From contig JBCAML010000018.1 of NCBI GenBank assembly GCA_038503075.1, positions 1,466,501 through 1,530,500 on the forward strand: a stretch of DNA of 64,000 nt, given 5' to 3'. Within the stretch, counting starts at the first letter, position 1. Each line of letters opens with the position of its first letter. The notes beneath the pieces are model-generated. The model saw only the letters and a program-made list of their open reading frames with translations. It was not told where the DNA came from and made no database searches. Shown here piece after piece: positions 12,239 through 24,469 of this stretch. Source of the DNA: Gyromitra esculenta. Taxonomy: Eukaryota > Ascomycota > Pezizomycetes > Pezizales > Discinaceae. The translations under genes were made by a program, and so were the position numbers.

Positions 12239-14252
12239 CGCTTAGTGAGTGAATGTTTCTTGGGTATGACCTTGGGTGATAGGACTCTCTAATACGGTTT
12301 ATCGGCAAATAGCAATTCGATGAGGTTGCTCGATGAATTAGTTTTCGATGAAGTGGCCAGAGTTGAGAGGTGAATGTCGTTATGAAAGCAAATACTGAGA
12401 TGAATGTTTGTAAGTTGAGTGGTGGTGGGGCGAAAGGAGGAGGAAGGAAGAAGGAAGCCAGATGGTCGTATAAGACGAAATATTTTCTCTCATTTGGGAT
12501 GTCCGAGACCATTGAATGGTTCTCCTGTTTTTTTTTTTTTAGCGTCTACGACCGTCTCGCAGGCAGCCTGTCACCAGGCATAAATCTCATCACCCGCATT
12601 TTCCATCAGAGACAACATCTATCTGCTATTTTGTTGATCTCATGGTAAGGGCTTCCGATATTTCGAGCTGTTTTCAATCCGCCAGACCAATTAACTCGAA
12701 TCTCCCTCCCTATCCTACATATCCCACTACCTTTACCCACCGTTCAGCGAAACTGGATCCACAAAATCTCAACACACTTGCCCATCACTTCATCATTTAG
12801 AATCATCCCCAATATCAAAGTGCTCTTTCTTAGGTAGCGGATCTGACGTTTAATAGGAGCTGTTTCTCCACACAGTCCTCGCCATCACATCATCTACCAA
12901 CCAGCAAACGAGCTGGGGGAAATCTCTTCGCGAAATCCATCATCTGCTCTCGCAAAACAGCTTTTTGGAATATTACCGACAATAAGTCTTCCTACGATAG
13001 GTTTTCTACTTCGCAGCAGTGATCCACATTTTATTGAAATTTTTAACTAGAATCTGATCGGACGACGTTCGAGATGAATGACGAGCAAGTGATGGAAGTT
13101 TCGATGAGAGTCATGAGACACAAAAAAATACTCTCTTATGCGCGAAGGAAGATTTTGTTCTTCTTGGGATATGTTTCTCTAGAAAACACATTCCCCACGT
13201 CAATATCCGGTGCTAATTCAGAATTGGCAAGGGATTTCTCCCATCAGAACCGTTTAGCTACAAGTATCCTATCATTCTCTAAGCCTCTCGGCCGACGTAG
13301 GGGAGATCATTCTGCGCAATCCTTCGATCGTCGCCAGTGGAGATTATTGTCGAAGAATAATGCTGTTGATAAGGTTGCAGCTTTGTGAGGCTACACGGGG
13401 AATGACCGTCCATCTCAATGAGCAGACATGTCCAGTCAATTTTCACTCTCAGCTGCGTTGACTTCGTCTCTTTGGAATGAAATGGCATTCCCACGGCACG
13501 GGAACGCCACTTTATTCATTTTTTTTTTCAATTCAAATAGGTATCTTGAAACAACTCAGAGGGGTATTTTTCTCTTTTCGCCTGGCATAAGTTCCTGCCA
13601 GCCACTTTGGTAGAAGTCTAGCGGAAGTCATCCTGCTTATAGGATATGGTGTTGCTTTTATAATCGCATATGACGCCTACCTGGAGGTTGGTTGATATCT
13701 GTCTTGTGGGAATTTCTCCTTGTACTTTTTTTATGATAGAAAGTGGTTCAAATTTCCTAGAGTTCCCTGTTTTCCTAGAGAAAGCACAGAGATGTGTATT
13801 TAATGGGGTCTTGGGATAATTCTATTTTTACCTCAGTTCGAAAATTTCGAACTTCATTTATCCTTGCATCTTAGAGCTACATCTCCCCGTTCGGAGAAGC
13901 ACGAGAATGTCGAAGTAGTTTCCGGCTGGTCATAATATGTCACTCGCGTAGTTTTCCTGTAGGTTCTGCATCAAGGGGCATCCAAATTGGGTTAAATGTT
14001 ATGGCGGCTAGAACTCAAGGGGCTATTCACTCTATTTACCAACAAAAATTTGGTGAAAGTGATTCAGGGACTATTTCAACTGCTGGTTTCTTGAGTGTAG
14101 GTTATTCCAAGGTGGTCGTTGACAATTGATGGATCGGTTACCCTGCCTTCATGGGTTGGGGTTGTCGCAGAGCTTGGCACCCTCATGTGAGCACAGCTCG
14201 CTTTCAGCCTCACCTCCGATCTCTTCTCCTCCAATTCACCTCCGATCTTGCC
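12239..14252. other. Intergenic region, nothing recognised
   Basis: Open frames at 13074-13388 and 13428-13613 have no recognisable product. A poly-T tract lies at 12530-12540. The last few hundred bases are the upstream region of the VPS52 gene. Confidence 0.35.
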
Positions 14253-16718
14253 ATGTGGAGACCCGGAGCTTGGAACAATCCCGCCAACCCTCCTGCGCGA
14301 GACGCCTCCCCGGCGCCATCCTACTCAAATCACTCTTCGAGCCCGCTCCCGGGCCGCCGGCCTGGAGGTCGCCCGCAGCTCTCACACCGGACTTCCTCGC
14401 TCAGTCTTGCATCCTCGACCAATGCATCCACGACAAGTCTTTCCGGATCTGCGAGGGGACAGCAGCAGCAGAGCTCTGGGCTCAGGCGGGCAGCCACCGT
14501 TCAGGTGCCGGCGGGTATTCGAAATCCTTTAGATGTGCTGGAAGGGATTCTGGGAGTGCAAGTGAAGCCGGGCGTCGAAGTGGATCTGGAAGGCCAGGAT
14601 GCCTATGAGATGCCAGATCTGGACGAAGTTGAAGATATCGATTTCGGAGATTTGAGCTTGGAGGCTTTCGTTGAAAGGGAAGAACGGCGAGAGGCCGATG
14701 ATCGGGAGCTCCAAGTGAGAGCTCGGAATCATAGCGTGAATACGCTGGTTAATTGTGAGCTACCTTTGCGTGTTATGCTTGAATACCTGTTGATTTAAGC
14801 CTTCAGATGAGAGAGAGCAAAGCAAGTTTGTGGACTTGCATCGATCAATAAAAGTGCGTTCGATGCGCAGACGATGATACCCTGAATTTTCACTTATTGT
14901 CAATCTAGGCTTGCGACGAAGTCCTGAAATCCGTGGAATCATATCTCTACTCATTCCAAACCGATCTTGGTGCTGTCAGTGCAGAAATTGAGACTCTGCA
15001 AAACCGTTCTGCGAATCTGAACAAGAGGCTGGATAATCGTAAGGTTGTTATTGAATCCCGGTATGATTCACGAGGTGGCTCGAGTTTTGCTGGTTATTGA
15101 TTCTGTATATGAATCGATGGTACTCGAGCTTACTCGTGTATCACGCTATTCGACTCTTCATTGCCGAAGGTGAAACTAACCGTAGTAGGATGTTGAAAAA
15201 ATACTTGGACCTGTGGTAGAAGATGTTGCGCTGTCGCCAAATGTGATACGGCGAATTGTTGAGGGCGAAGTGAATGATAGCTGGGTGAAGGCTTTGAAGG
15301 AAGCAGATCGCAAAATGAAGTCCATTGAAACTCTGGATCCTTCAAAAGTGAAGGCTGTTCAAGATGTTAAACCAGAGCTTGAACGACTTGCGCACAAAGT
15401 TCGCTTTCCTTTGAATTTTTAGTGAGTTAGTGGAAAAATTCGCAATCTCTAACAAGATACAGGCTATTGAGCGGGTACGGGATTTCTTCGTTTTAAAAAT
15501 TAAGGCGAACCGGGTTCCAGGGGCAAATGCTCAAATCATACAACAACACGGTTTCATCCGCTACAAAGAACTATTTCTCTTTATGGCCACCCACCATGCT
15601 CAACTTGCAGAGGAGATTGGGCAAGCCTATATCAACACTATGCGCTGGTACTATCTCAGTCACTTCCAGCGTTACAATGCTGCTCTTCAAAAACTCAAGC
15701 TCCACACCATGGATAAGCATGATACTGTCGGCCAAGACGAACCCGCGCGCCGTAACAACCTTCTCCCTTCCCTTAAGTCCATTCCAGCCACATCCTACGA
15801 TCCCTTCAATATCGGCCGCCGCATTGATACCCTCAAGAACAGAACCGCACCCATTCTTACCTCCCATGCAGCTGAAGAAGACCGTTCAACCCACTACCCA
15901 GAGATTGTGTTTCGCCACTTCAACGCTGCGCTCGTTGAGAATGCTTCTGCCGAGTACCTCTTCATTACCGACTTCTTCGTCCATAAAACCTACGATCAAG
16001 CCTCCGCTATGTTCAGTGCCATCTTTAATCCAACCTTCACTCTCGCTCAGTCTGTCACGAAGCAACTGATTGATTCCACTATAGATTGCCATGGTGTCCT
16101 GCTCTGCGTTCGATTAAACCAATACTCTGCCTTTGAAATGCAGAAGCGTCGCGTCCCAGCAGCCGACGCTTACATCAACGCGACCAACATGCTCCTCTGG
16201 CCACGCTTCCAGATCGTCATGGATGCGCACTGCGAATCTCTACGGAAGTCATCACTCATCGGGACTGGGCGTGGTCAAATGAGCGCGCTGGGCTTGGCGG
16301 CGACAAATACGGCGAAGCAAAGTGCGGCACCGCATTTCCTAACGCAGAGGTTTGCGTGTTTTGTGCAGGGGATACTAGCGCTAAGTAGTGAGGCGGGGGA
16401 TGACGAACCCGTAGCGAATAGTCTAGGACGGTTAAGGGGAGATTTTGAAGCCTTTTTGACAAAGTTGAGTGCTGGGATCTCTGATAAGGGGAAACGGGAG
16501 AGGTTCCTGTTTAATAATTATTCGCTGGTTTTGACGATTATTAGTGTGAGCTTCCTTATTCCTCACTCTCTAGATCATAGCTCCTTGATTTGTGTTCCTA
16601 CTTCTTGAGCTTATTTTTGTACTAATTTCCGTGGGCAATGCAGGATACGGACGGGAAATTGGCAAATGAACAAAAGACACATTTCGAAGCATTGAAGAAG
16701 GCTTTTGAAAGTAAATGA
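14253..16718 (+). CDS. VPS52: Vps52/Sac2-family GARP subunit
   Basis: Subunit of the Golgi-associated retrograde protein (GARP) complex, which tethers endosome-derived vesicles at the trans-Golgi. My model has exons 14253-14754, 14807-14853, 14909-15043, 15189-15398, 15463-16545 and 16644-16718; the sum is 2052 nt, 683 residues, normal for the family. The N-terminal ~100 residues are Ser/Pro-rich and disordered. The conserved core follows: FVDLHRSIKACDEVL, DLGAVSAEIETLQNRS, LGPVVEDVALSP, then RDFFVLKIKANRVPG, with a coiled-coil N-terminal half and the Sac2-type C-terminal half. Introns 3 and 4 use weaker donors (GTTGTT, GTTCGC) but give the family-consistent joins. Apparently intact and probably an essential trafficking gene. 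Confidence 0.9.
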
Positions 16719-17280
16719 GCTAAGCTAGTTTAGATATTGGGTTTGATAATATTAGTTCTTTCGCATTGTTTTAGGGTCTAATCCTTCCGTTGGTTTGCTG
16801 GTGTTTGTTATTCGGGGAAAAAAATAACTTACTTTTAAATTTGACTAGTTACTATATGTATATGTACTTCTACCCGCATGTTCCGTTGGGTTGTAGTGAA
16901 TTGAATTATAGCACTTTGCACCCAGTATCAGCTCTTAAAGAAGCAGGCTGAGCTTAGCCTTTAGGGGAAATAAGCAATGCCAGATTGATTTTAGCCCTTC
17001 CATTCTCCGCAGGTGGCAAGCTAACTAGGGTTGTAAATAAATTAAATTAGAGAGAGAAAAGCATTAACCTTGTCTCGAGCCAGTCCCAATTAGGCTTAGC
17101 TTGTTTATGTAATTACTTCACCAAGCCATTGGGCATTAACCAAGCTTGATACAAAAAAGGACAAAACCACCCCTAAAACTGAATTTTCTCCTGCGTATAT
17201 ACGTACCAGTCAGAAAAACTAGTCTCTCGCGGCGGGGGGTATTGTAATATCATGCGGGGTGCCGAGGCGCCTGATGATCT
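16719..17280. other. 3' flank of VPS52, nothing recognised
   Basis: AT-rich sequence, no supported feature. Confidence 0.3.
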
Positions 17281-17283
17281 ACC

Positions 17284-17972
17284 CTATAAGAGAGTCTCTA
17301 ATTCACCTTTAAGTCTTAGGATCCGTAGAATAGTTCCATACAGCTCAGGGGCTGCGATTTTCAGAAGAGTCCTGTACGTCGCTCCAGCGACTCCTTTCGT
17401 CTTAGCGGCCTCTTCACCTCCCGTGGGACGCTCATGAACTCGCTCCAATCTACTTAACTCATATAATAGATATTCACACCCGCAAATCTTGAGCTTGAGC
17501 ACTTCTTCCGACTGGTAACGCCCAAGGCGTTCCAGGTTATTCAGACAGTAATTTTCTCCGCCAAACATTGTGGTTCGGGACGCGTGTACCTCCTGCCGAC
17601 ATCATCCTTCACAAACATAGGTATCACATTGTTCCCAATAGGGTCTACTACCCCGGCGTTAGGGATAGACCATGAGTTCTCTATAAGAGACATCGGGATT
17701 GGGGCAGGTCAGTGCCACAGGTCCCATAGAACGGTGGTCTATGGAAAGTACATTACAACATTCCCTGTAACCTTTCGAGAGGCCAATTAGATTGCTGTTG
17801 CTGTAAATGAGGTATCCGCTGCTGTCTACGTAGCGCCTTTCGTTGTCTTTTTTGAAAATTGACCGGATCTGTATGGGACAAGTGTCGTCCATGAAGTCGA
17901 ACACCCTCAAACGGATTTTGAAGTTATCTGTGTGGGACTGTGTTGAACTGGGGGGATTGGATGGGTTGTCTA
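17284..17972 (-). other. Possible exons of an unassigned gene
   Basis: On the minus strand, an open stretch after an acceptor-like CCCTAG at about 17967 encodes a coherent segment (FKIRLRVFDFMDD, then CPIQIRSIFKKDNERRYVD) down to about 17660. A second coherent frame (SWSIPNAGVVDPIGNNVI) covers 17650-17550. I could not join them with convincing splice sites. They may be the 3' part of the secreted-protein gene just upstream, a separate gene, or a decayed one. No family recognised. Confidence 0.25.
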
Positions 17973-17976
17973 GGGC

Positions 17977-18582
17977 TTAGGTTATCGTATGCATTACTAG
18001 GTGTTTGTTGGGTTCGTCGTGGCTATATTGCGAAATATGAGTTTCTAGAAAGCTCTTCGGGCTTGATTGCTTGTGAGGTTTCTTATGGGCGGTATTTATA
18101 GTAGCTGTTTTTGTTACAACTGAATGTGTTGGTATCCGTGCGGCGGAATACATCCAGGGACAGGGTTTAGCAGTAAGCGATCGACCGGATAGTAGGGTTG
18201 AAAGGGCGTCTTTTCGCCTGCTTCCTCGTGGAAATTTTACCCCAAATCTACTCCCATCATATGGCATAATTTCTTTACACCCTTTCTCAATTTGGATAGC
18301 AGAGTAACATTTAGAAAGGCTTTCATATATAATTCGTTCACACTGATATTTGGTGGTGAGCTCAGATCCACACTCGTCTGTTTTAAATGCTGCAGACCCG
18401 ACCCTACATGCCCGTCCCGTCACTTTATGCCAGATCCTCGAATTGGAAGATTTTATTTTATCTGAGGCTGCGAGGCGTTGGACGTCGCCTTACATACAGC
18501 CGTCGAAGCTTGGCCAAAGCGGGGCATGTAGGGTAGTTATAATCAGGCGAAAGATAACCAGTACGAGCAATGAAGCAAACAT
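17977..18582 (-). CDS. Candidate secreted RNase-fold-like protein
   Basis: Exon 1 (18582-18498) encodes a signal-peptide-like start (MFASLLVLVIFRLIITTLHA). A GTATGT donor at 18497 and a CAG acceptor at 18378 (120-bp intron) join it in frame to exon 2. The join creates FDGYECGSELTTKYQ, the F-x-G-[YF]-x-C start I associate with small fungal secreted proteins related to N1/T1-type ribonucleases and to effectors with that fold. A second and third cysteine and a tyrosine/aspartate/glycine segment (MPYDGSRFG) follow in the expected order. The catalytic residues of true RNases are not evident, so it may be non-enzymatic. The 3' end is uncertain: the frame stays open to 17977, but further splicing is possible. 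Confidence 0.4.
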
Positions 18583-19478
18583 CTCTAAAATTCAATCATA
18601 TGCGACTATCAAGAAACATGTGATTTTTGCTGTGGGTTGCTTATCATGCAAGAAAATTTAATTGGGTGGCGTATTCGTTCGCTCTTATGAAAGCAAGAGT
18701 TTTTATTCGATTATTTCGGTGGGGCGTCATGGGATCAAATAACGACCTGTAAGAGGTATGAACTGAGGAACTTGACTGGGGCACATTCAACCAGAATCCT
18801 TGTTAATTCGTAATAGGACTAGCTAGTAACAATAGTAACAAGTAATTGGCCAATCAGTGTGTGGGACTACGTAGGCTTCCATTAGATATGGGGAAATTTT
18901 GCAACAAGCTGCGTGCGCACCCCACCCCTTAAGTAACCAAATCGGTTACAACGACAAAGAGATAATGGTAGCTAGGCGCAATCATATATATTTGGCTATG
19001 GAGTGGAGATTGGCCTATGATATGATCGATTCTGTTATTTGGAGTTGTGGTTGGCGGGGTGTGGCTCGTTGTCGCATTTCCTAGTATTTCATGAACACCT
19101 AAGTAGCCCCTCCAAGTAGTATTAGGTACTGTTGTTACGACGACTTAGAGAGTTACTATTTGATCGCCCATGGGGTCCGCCATGATCCAGCGAGGTAGAT
19201 ATCAATCGCCATCTTAATTTAATATTACACAACTATAAGACAGGCAATAATTAACACAATCCAAGAACAAGGCCATACACTAATAATTATTTGAATATAT
19301 ATTTTAAAATAGCTATACAATATACGAAATTAATAACCCAATTGTTTCCTAGCCACAAATACAACTAAAAAGACGCCCTCGCTTTACGTATTTTAAACTA
19401 ACTCGTCCCCCCCTTTTATCGCTCGAGGATATATATAAAAAAAATGAAGTACGGGATGGCCTAGACTTGTAATTTTTA
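18583..19478. other. Intergenic, AT-rich
   Basis: No supported gene or repeat. 19200-19480 is very AT-rich and probably the 3' flank of the transporter. Confidence 0.35.
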
Positions 19479-21948
19479 TTATAATATGTACTGGAACCCA
19501 CTCCCCAATGGCCTTCCTTCCATAGCATTCTTCTTATCGGTCCTGCGGTTCTTCTTCTTCAATCGCCATCGCTGTATTATTGCGAGAAGACACACCATCG
19601 CCAGAGCAGCTGAACACACGCCCATTCCACGAACATAGTACGGGCCATCTTCCGACGGGTATAGGCGTGTTCCTACGAGGGGTCCGCATTGACTAAATAG
19701 TATTAGCTAGTTCTTTAGAGTCAAAAATAAATAAAGAGTGGAGCTACACACCCAATAGCCTGCAGCATCGCCATTCCTGCTCCCCTCCCACTCTCACTCT
19801 CCCCATTATTAATATTCCACACCATCACCAACGCAATCGCACTAAATATCCCTCCTGTTGCCAAGAATACACTGAAATACTTCACTCCGACTCCTACTCC
19901 TTCATTCTTAACCCAGTCGCTTGGCTGGACCCACTCTTCCCACCAACGTGCACCGCCTGCTGCTTCAACCTTTTCAACACCAGCTAATGCGGCATCAAGG
20001 GAGGCTTGCAGCGATCCAGTTGTGGCGAGAATGAAGTATCCCAGGGCACCCATAAGACAGAGAACGATTATTGGGATACTGCGAGAAATGAACCGGTCGG
20101 AGAGATATGTACTAAGGAGGACAAGCAAAAAGGCGAAGAGGTAAGGTGGTGCAGAGAGAGCCTGGGCATGCGTGGAAGTGTATCCCATATCATTTATTAT
20201 GGTAGGAAGGAAAACGGGGAGGGAGGAGAATGCGACATTGCAGAAGAAGAACATTGCCTGTTGTGTAACAAATAAAACATTAGTCCCATGTAGGGTAATG
20301 ATCCAAATTCTGTTTTCCCAATCAGATAGAGCGTGTAAGAAAACCACTTACGGCTGTGACCCAGTTTCCCCCGTCCCTCAATGCCATCAACACCTCCCTC
20401 CATTTAACTCCCATTTCCTCCTCTTCTCTCATCACTCCGGCATCCTCTCCACCTTCTGTAACCACTAGCAGCCGTCGTCTGGCGATTTTCTTTTCCTCAG
20501 TTGTGAGGAACCTCGCATCAGCTGGTAGGTCAGGAATGACGTAATATGCTGCGACAGCAGCAACCATGGACGGGAATCCCTCTAAGATGAAAAGCAGTCG
20601 CCATGGAGCTATTGTGGAGGGAATCGAGGTTATGCCGTAAGCGAGGAAACCAGCATATGCGGTGGCTAAAGGAGCAGCAGAAATGAAAAGGCCACAGCGG
20701 AGTGCGAGTTCCTGAAGCTGTTAGCTTGATATTAAGCTTGGAGTGCAAAAAAAAGTACCTCGCGGCGATAAAAGAAAGAGAGGTAAAATGGTATGCCTAT
20801 TCATTTAATTAGTGAATGCCCGCAGAAAAGAAATTCTGAAGCATGAGAAAGGAGGAGATATACCAGGCCCGAAGGCAGCTTCCGTAATACCCAATAAGGC
20901 ACGAAATACTAGCATGTACCACCAGTTTGTCGCAAGCCCTTCTAAGCTTCCATTCTCACAAATTAGTCTCCTTGAGTCTGGTGGTGGATTAGCATAGAGG
21001 TTATTAGGGCGTGCTTACGCATGCTTGCAATAAATCCCCATCTATCGAAGTACTGATCAGAATTAAGTCCAAAAGAAGTGAATATAGACGAGAGAAATAG
21101 AGCATACCCCATAACACAAAAAGAGATATATATATGCGCCGGAAACACTTTATAACAAAGTGTCATCCATTCGAAGCTCTATGCCTCAAAGGGTTAGCCC
21201 TTATGCCCAGATCTCGAGTACTGGAAGGTATTGGGGGTACGAACAATGTACGTCATATAGAATGCTGTTAATAGCCATTCATACTGATGCCCGATAAGAT
21301 TCAAGTCGTCGGTCATGCCTGCAATTTTGGCCTACAGGTGATAACAGATATTAGTGAGTGTCACGGCCCTGAAATTTCAACTAAGACCACTAACGTTTCC
21401 AATATCTAGACGATGCGAGTTAGCCAATTATCCAATAAATGTAAAATCAAGAGATTAGGAAACATACTGCTTCGATCCAAGAAACTAAGACTATAAAGAA
21501 ATGCCAAAAACCCCACCAAGTGCCAATCAAACTTCCGGATAACCTTCCTCTCTTCCTCGGTGGTATATAAAAACTCCTTTCTTGCCCTTGGCCTTCTGCT
21601 TGGTCTTCGTAATTGCGATGAATCTTCCTCGTCGCTCTCTCGAAAGGCGTCATACACCACATCTCCCTCCCTTATATCATCGCCACTATCTCGACCTCGA
21701 GCTATCAGTGTCCCATGCTCATCTGTATAGTCATGCCCGTCATCATCGCCCCCATCAACACCTAGTACCCGGCCAGAATGCGAGAGTGGGCGGAGTTCGT
21801 AGCCGTCTTGTTCGATGGCGAAGCCAGAATTGGCATCCGAGTCGCTTTCGGGGGTGCGGAGTGAGGTTTCCTCGTCGTCGTCGGGCTGGTAGCTGGTAGC
21901 TGGGGGGGTCAGCTCAACGGGAGAGGAAGTAGGAGTAGATGCCGACAT
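19479..21948 (-). CDS. MFS transporter, allantoate-permease (Dal5-like) type
   Basis: Plasma-membrane major facilitator of the fungal anion:cation symporter group, which moves small organic anions or vitamins. The start is the ATG at 21948. A ~130-residue acidic cytosolic tail precedes FDWHLVGFLAFLYSLSFLDRS, the usual first membrane segment, then DIGNAKIAGM after splicing. Later exons carry WLLTAFYMTYI, ALLGITEAAFGPG, IPFYLSFFYRREELALRCG (this last join through a 38-nt exon, 20796-20759), LLFILEGFPS and the C-terminal membrane helices (exons 20711-20351, 20257-19752, 19692-19479, ending ...GSGFQYIL). The exon boundaries near 20870-21110 are uncertain; one in-frame reading inserts about ten residues there. 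The substrate cannot be told from sequence. Confidence 0.85.
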
Positions 21949-22250
21949 TTCCTTGCGGAAACACAAGAAGAGTCTCAGTCGCACGCAAAAGATACAAGAT
22001 GTCTTTGAATGGCTGGATCAGGAGTTGATGGTCAACGGGTTGTCGCGATGGGATGGAGGAGGCTCCTCTCTTTGCGCTTGGACCAATGCGCGTGTTGGTT
22101 GGTTACACACCATTAGCGCAATTTGGCGCTTGCATCGGTTCGGTTACACGGCCACTTTAAACGTAATTAGGCGATAAGCGACGATCATGTATTCTACTCA
22201 CGCATACACGTAATATTGGACCGCCAAAAGCTGAAAAAATGGAATAATAG

Positions 22251-22427
22251 TGGGTGGGCTGGGAGTCGAACCCAGATCTCTGCCGTACGCCGGCGTTTCT
22301 CGTCTGCTCTCCGTCCCTTTCTCCCGCAATCGGAGGCCCTATCAGGCGTAACAGCCGTATGCAATGGGAATCGAACGAGCGACCTTAACCTCAAACGTGC
22401 AGTGCTCTACCATTGAGCTATCCACCC
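22251..22427 (-). tRNA. Split tRNA-like gene with a ~100-nt insertion
   Basis: On the minus strand, the 5' part (from 22427) reads GGGTGGA TA GCTC AATGGTA GAGC, a good acceptor and D arm. The 3' part (22251-22275) has a perfect T arm, CTGGG TTCGACT CCCAG, followed by CCCACCC and a discriminator A. The two ends pair over six of seven acceptor positions. Between them is about 104 nt more than a tRNA needs, in the anticodon region. A weak anticodon stem CTGC/GCAG can form across the insertion. Either a tRNA with an unusually long intron, or a tRNA pseudogene interrupted by an insertion. I cannot name the isotype with confidence. No other tRNA was seen in the window. Confidence 0.45.
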
Positions 22428-23889
22428 GAATTATCGGGCGGTAATTATTACTTCGATATAGCTATCACCATCACCCTCAGAATATCTTACCCAGTAATAG
22501 TCATAATATCAGGTCTATTGACATTGATCTTAATAATTTATCTAGGAAGGGAGCAGCTACTTTCGCCACATACCTAGGAGTCGATACTAGCTCCAGTCCC
22601 ATCTTATTGGCGCCTACCATCGACTTCTTGTCCGTGAAGTGCTGCAAAGTTTTGGTGGCCCACCCTAGCGAATTTAGAGGAATAACTGCAAATTCGGGGT
22701 TTGGCCACTATTAAATGTATAGGAGAATATCAGCAGCCGTATTCACCGGCTAAGGGGCGGGGTTGGCGGAGTGTAATGTTCACGAAATTTTCTGAGTCTA
22801 ACGCTACTATTACTGTGGCTTTTCGGTACTGTGCAACTGTTGAAGAATCGTGTACCAAGCACGTCGCTCATATCCTGGCCTAGCCTAGCACATTGCAACC
22901 AATGGTAGGCTAAGCTAGAAACAGGCTTCGCTAATTTGTACGGATTCATGTTAACTTCATCCTAAATGTGATTGTATAATAGACAGATGAGTTAAATGTA
23001 CGTAACACCGAACACTACAGAAAGTTTAAATTCACAGACTATCACTCGGCGAAATGATTGGCGCAGCTGGGAGAAAGAGGCTCCTAGCCACATAGAGTAC
23101 GTATATTATCAATATATTTCAGCACAGAGAGTAAGCGGATACGATAGGAGGCTTCGATAATCGTATGTGCAGTCGATATATATAAGCTTATACTAAAGTC
23201 GTGTCCCTCAATAAATCAACTCTTCTCCTACCCTTCATTTGCGATAGAGAGTTACATTTATTCTTGGGTTGCGTATTCAAGAATAATCTCTACCGCCATA
23301 AATAAGTCTACATCGTGATAAGTAAATTTTTTAACTTAAATAAGAAGTATGAGGCTTAAATAGATACCTATTTCCGCATTGGCAGAATTCTCGGAAATTT
23401 GTGCAAGAGATCGTGGGTAGCAGCATAAGAAGACACAGATAGCCTATACATGGGAGAGGATCCCCAGTTTCACGGAGCTGCTCATCAAAGACGCTCTGAA
23501 GGTGTTCAGAATGGGCCATCCCTCCAAGTGAGAGTGCGGGCAATTTTAACTTTAAGTCGAATACCTATGCTCCTAGGCCCGTTCCCATCTCCACCTGCCT
23601 AAGTTACTCCTGCGGTACACAGTGAGCTGCGCGATGGAACTGAGCACGAGACTACTATACTCTTACTACTCTTCTATACCAATAAATTAGCATTTACCTT
23701 AAGAAGGTCCTTGCTCCACAGGTTCGTCGTTTCCTCATCAACCAGGCCGCCACTCCTCTCCCTCAATTCCTCTAACCATGCGCCCGACAACGCAAAGCTA
23801 TCTTTTCCTCACACGTCTGCGAGGTAACGATCCCATGATTAGTCGCCTACTATCTATCCCTTGCGATTGCCTCTTCGAATAATTACACT
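22428..23889. other. Intergenic region, possible old LTR
   Basis: A TATA-like sequence near 23175, followed by AATAAA near 23210, has the look of a decayed LTR, but I found no matching ends or target duplication. No gene recognised. Confidence 0.25.
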
Positions 23890-24219
23890 ATGCCATCCGG
23901 ATATCATTCGGTTGGACGGCCCGCCAAGACTGAATTCGTGGTCAGAGACCTTAGAAATGAACTAACCAACCTCTCACGGCAGAGACAGCAATACCTGAGA
24001 ATCGAAAGTGAAGCCGAGCCTGGACCAGAAAGCGGCTTGCTCTTTCGGACGCGACACTTGGAAATAGATGTCGATTCCAATTCGATGCTTCCACATATCC
24101 CGGGGATCGCAGCCACCGCTATAACTGTGTCTGAAGACTTTGAAGGCCCATATAAGACAGCAAATAATTGGGTTACGAATACAGTCTCGCCGACCATTGG
24201 AACCACAATATCGAACTGA
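23890..24219 (+). CDS. Hypothetical protein, possibly broken
   Basis: A 109-residue frame beginning MPSGYHSVGRPAKTEFVVRDL, mostly polar, with arginine/glutamate-rich helices at about 15-45. The same frame continues after the stop at 24219 with another coherent 35-residue segment (GTWILPNEPLFASLGKDIRQL), then frames change. This suggests either a missed intron or a decayed gene. No family recognised. Confidence 0.25.
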   Translation: MPSGYHSVGRPAKTEFVVRDLRNELTNLSRQRQQYLRIESEAEPGPESGLLFRTRHLEIDVDSNSMLPHIPGIAATAITVSEDFEGPYKTANNWVTNTVSPTIGTTISN

Positions 24220-24469
24220 TTGGCTGGGACGTGGATCCTGCCGAACGAGCCTCTTTTTGCATCGCTGGGCAAGGACATTCGGCAGCTGAAGATTGTGGCG
24301 GCGCCCACGAGTGGCAGGAAATTGTAAACGTGTACAAAACGATCGAACCGAGTGATGAAAAAAGAGAGTTGAAGATACAGAATCGAGAGCGTTGTCCGAA
24401 TGGTCCGAATGGGCTGTCTAGCTCGAGTGGGGCATGGAAATGAAATCGCGAGAAGGAACCTAGCACTTA

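Noticed and set aside
22970..23250. LTR-like block with TATA and AATAAA
   Set aside because: No matching TG/CA ends or target duplication could be found.
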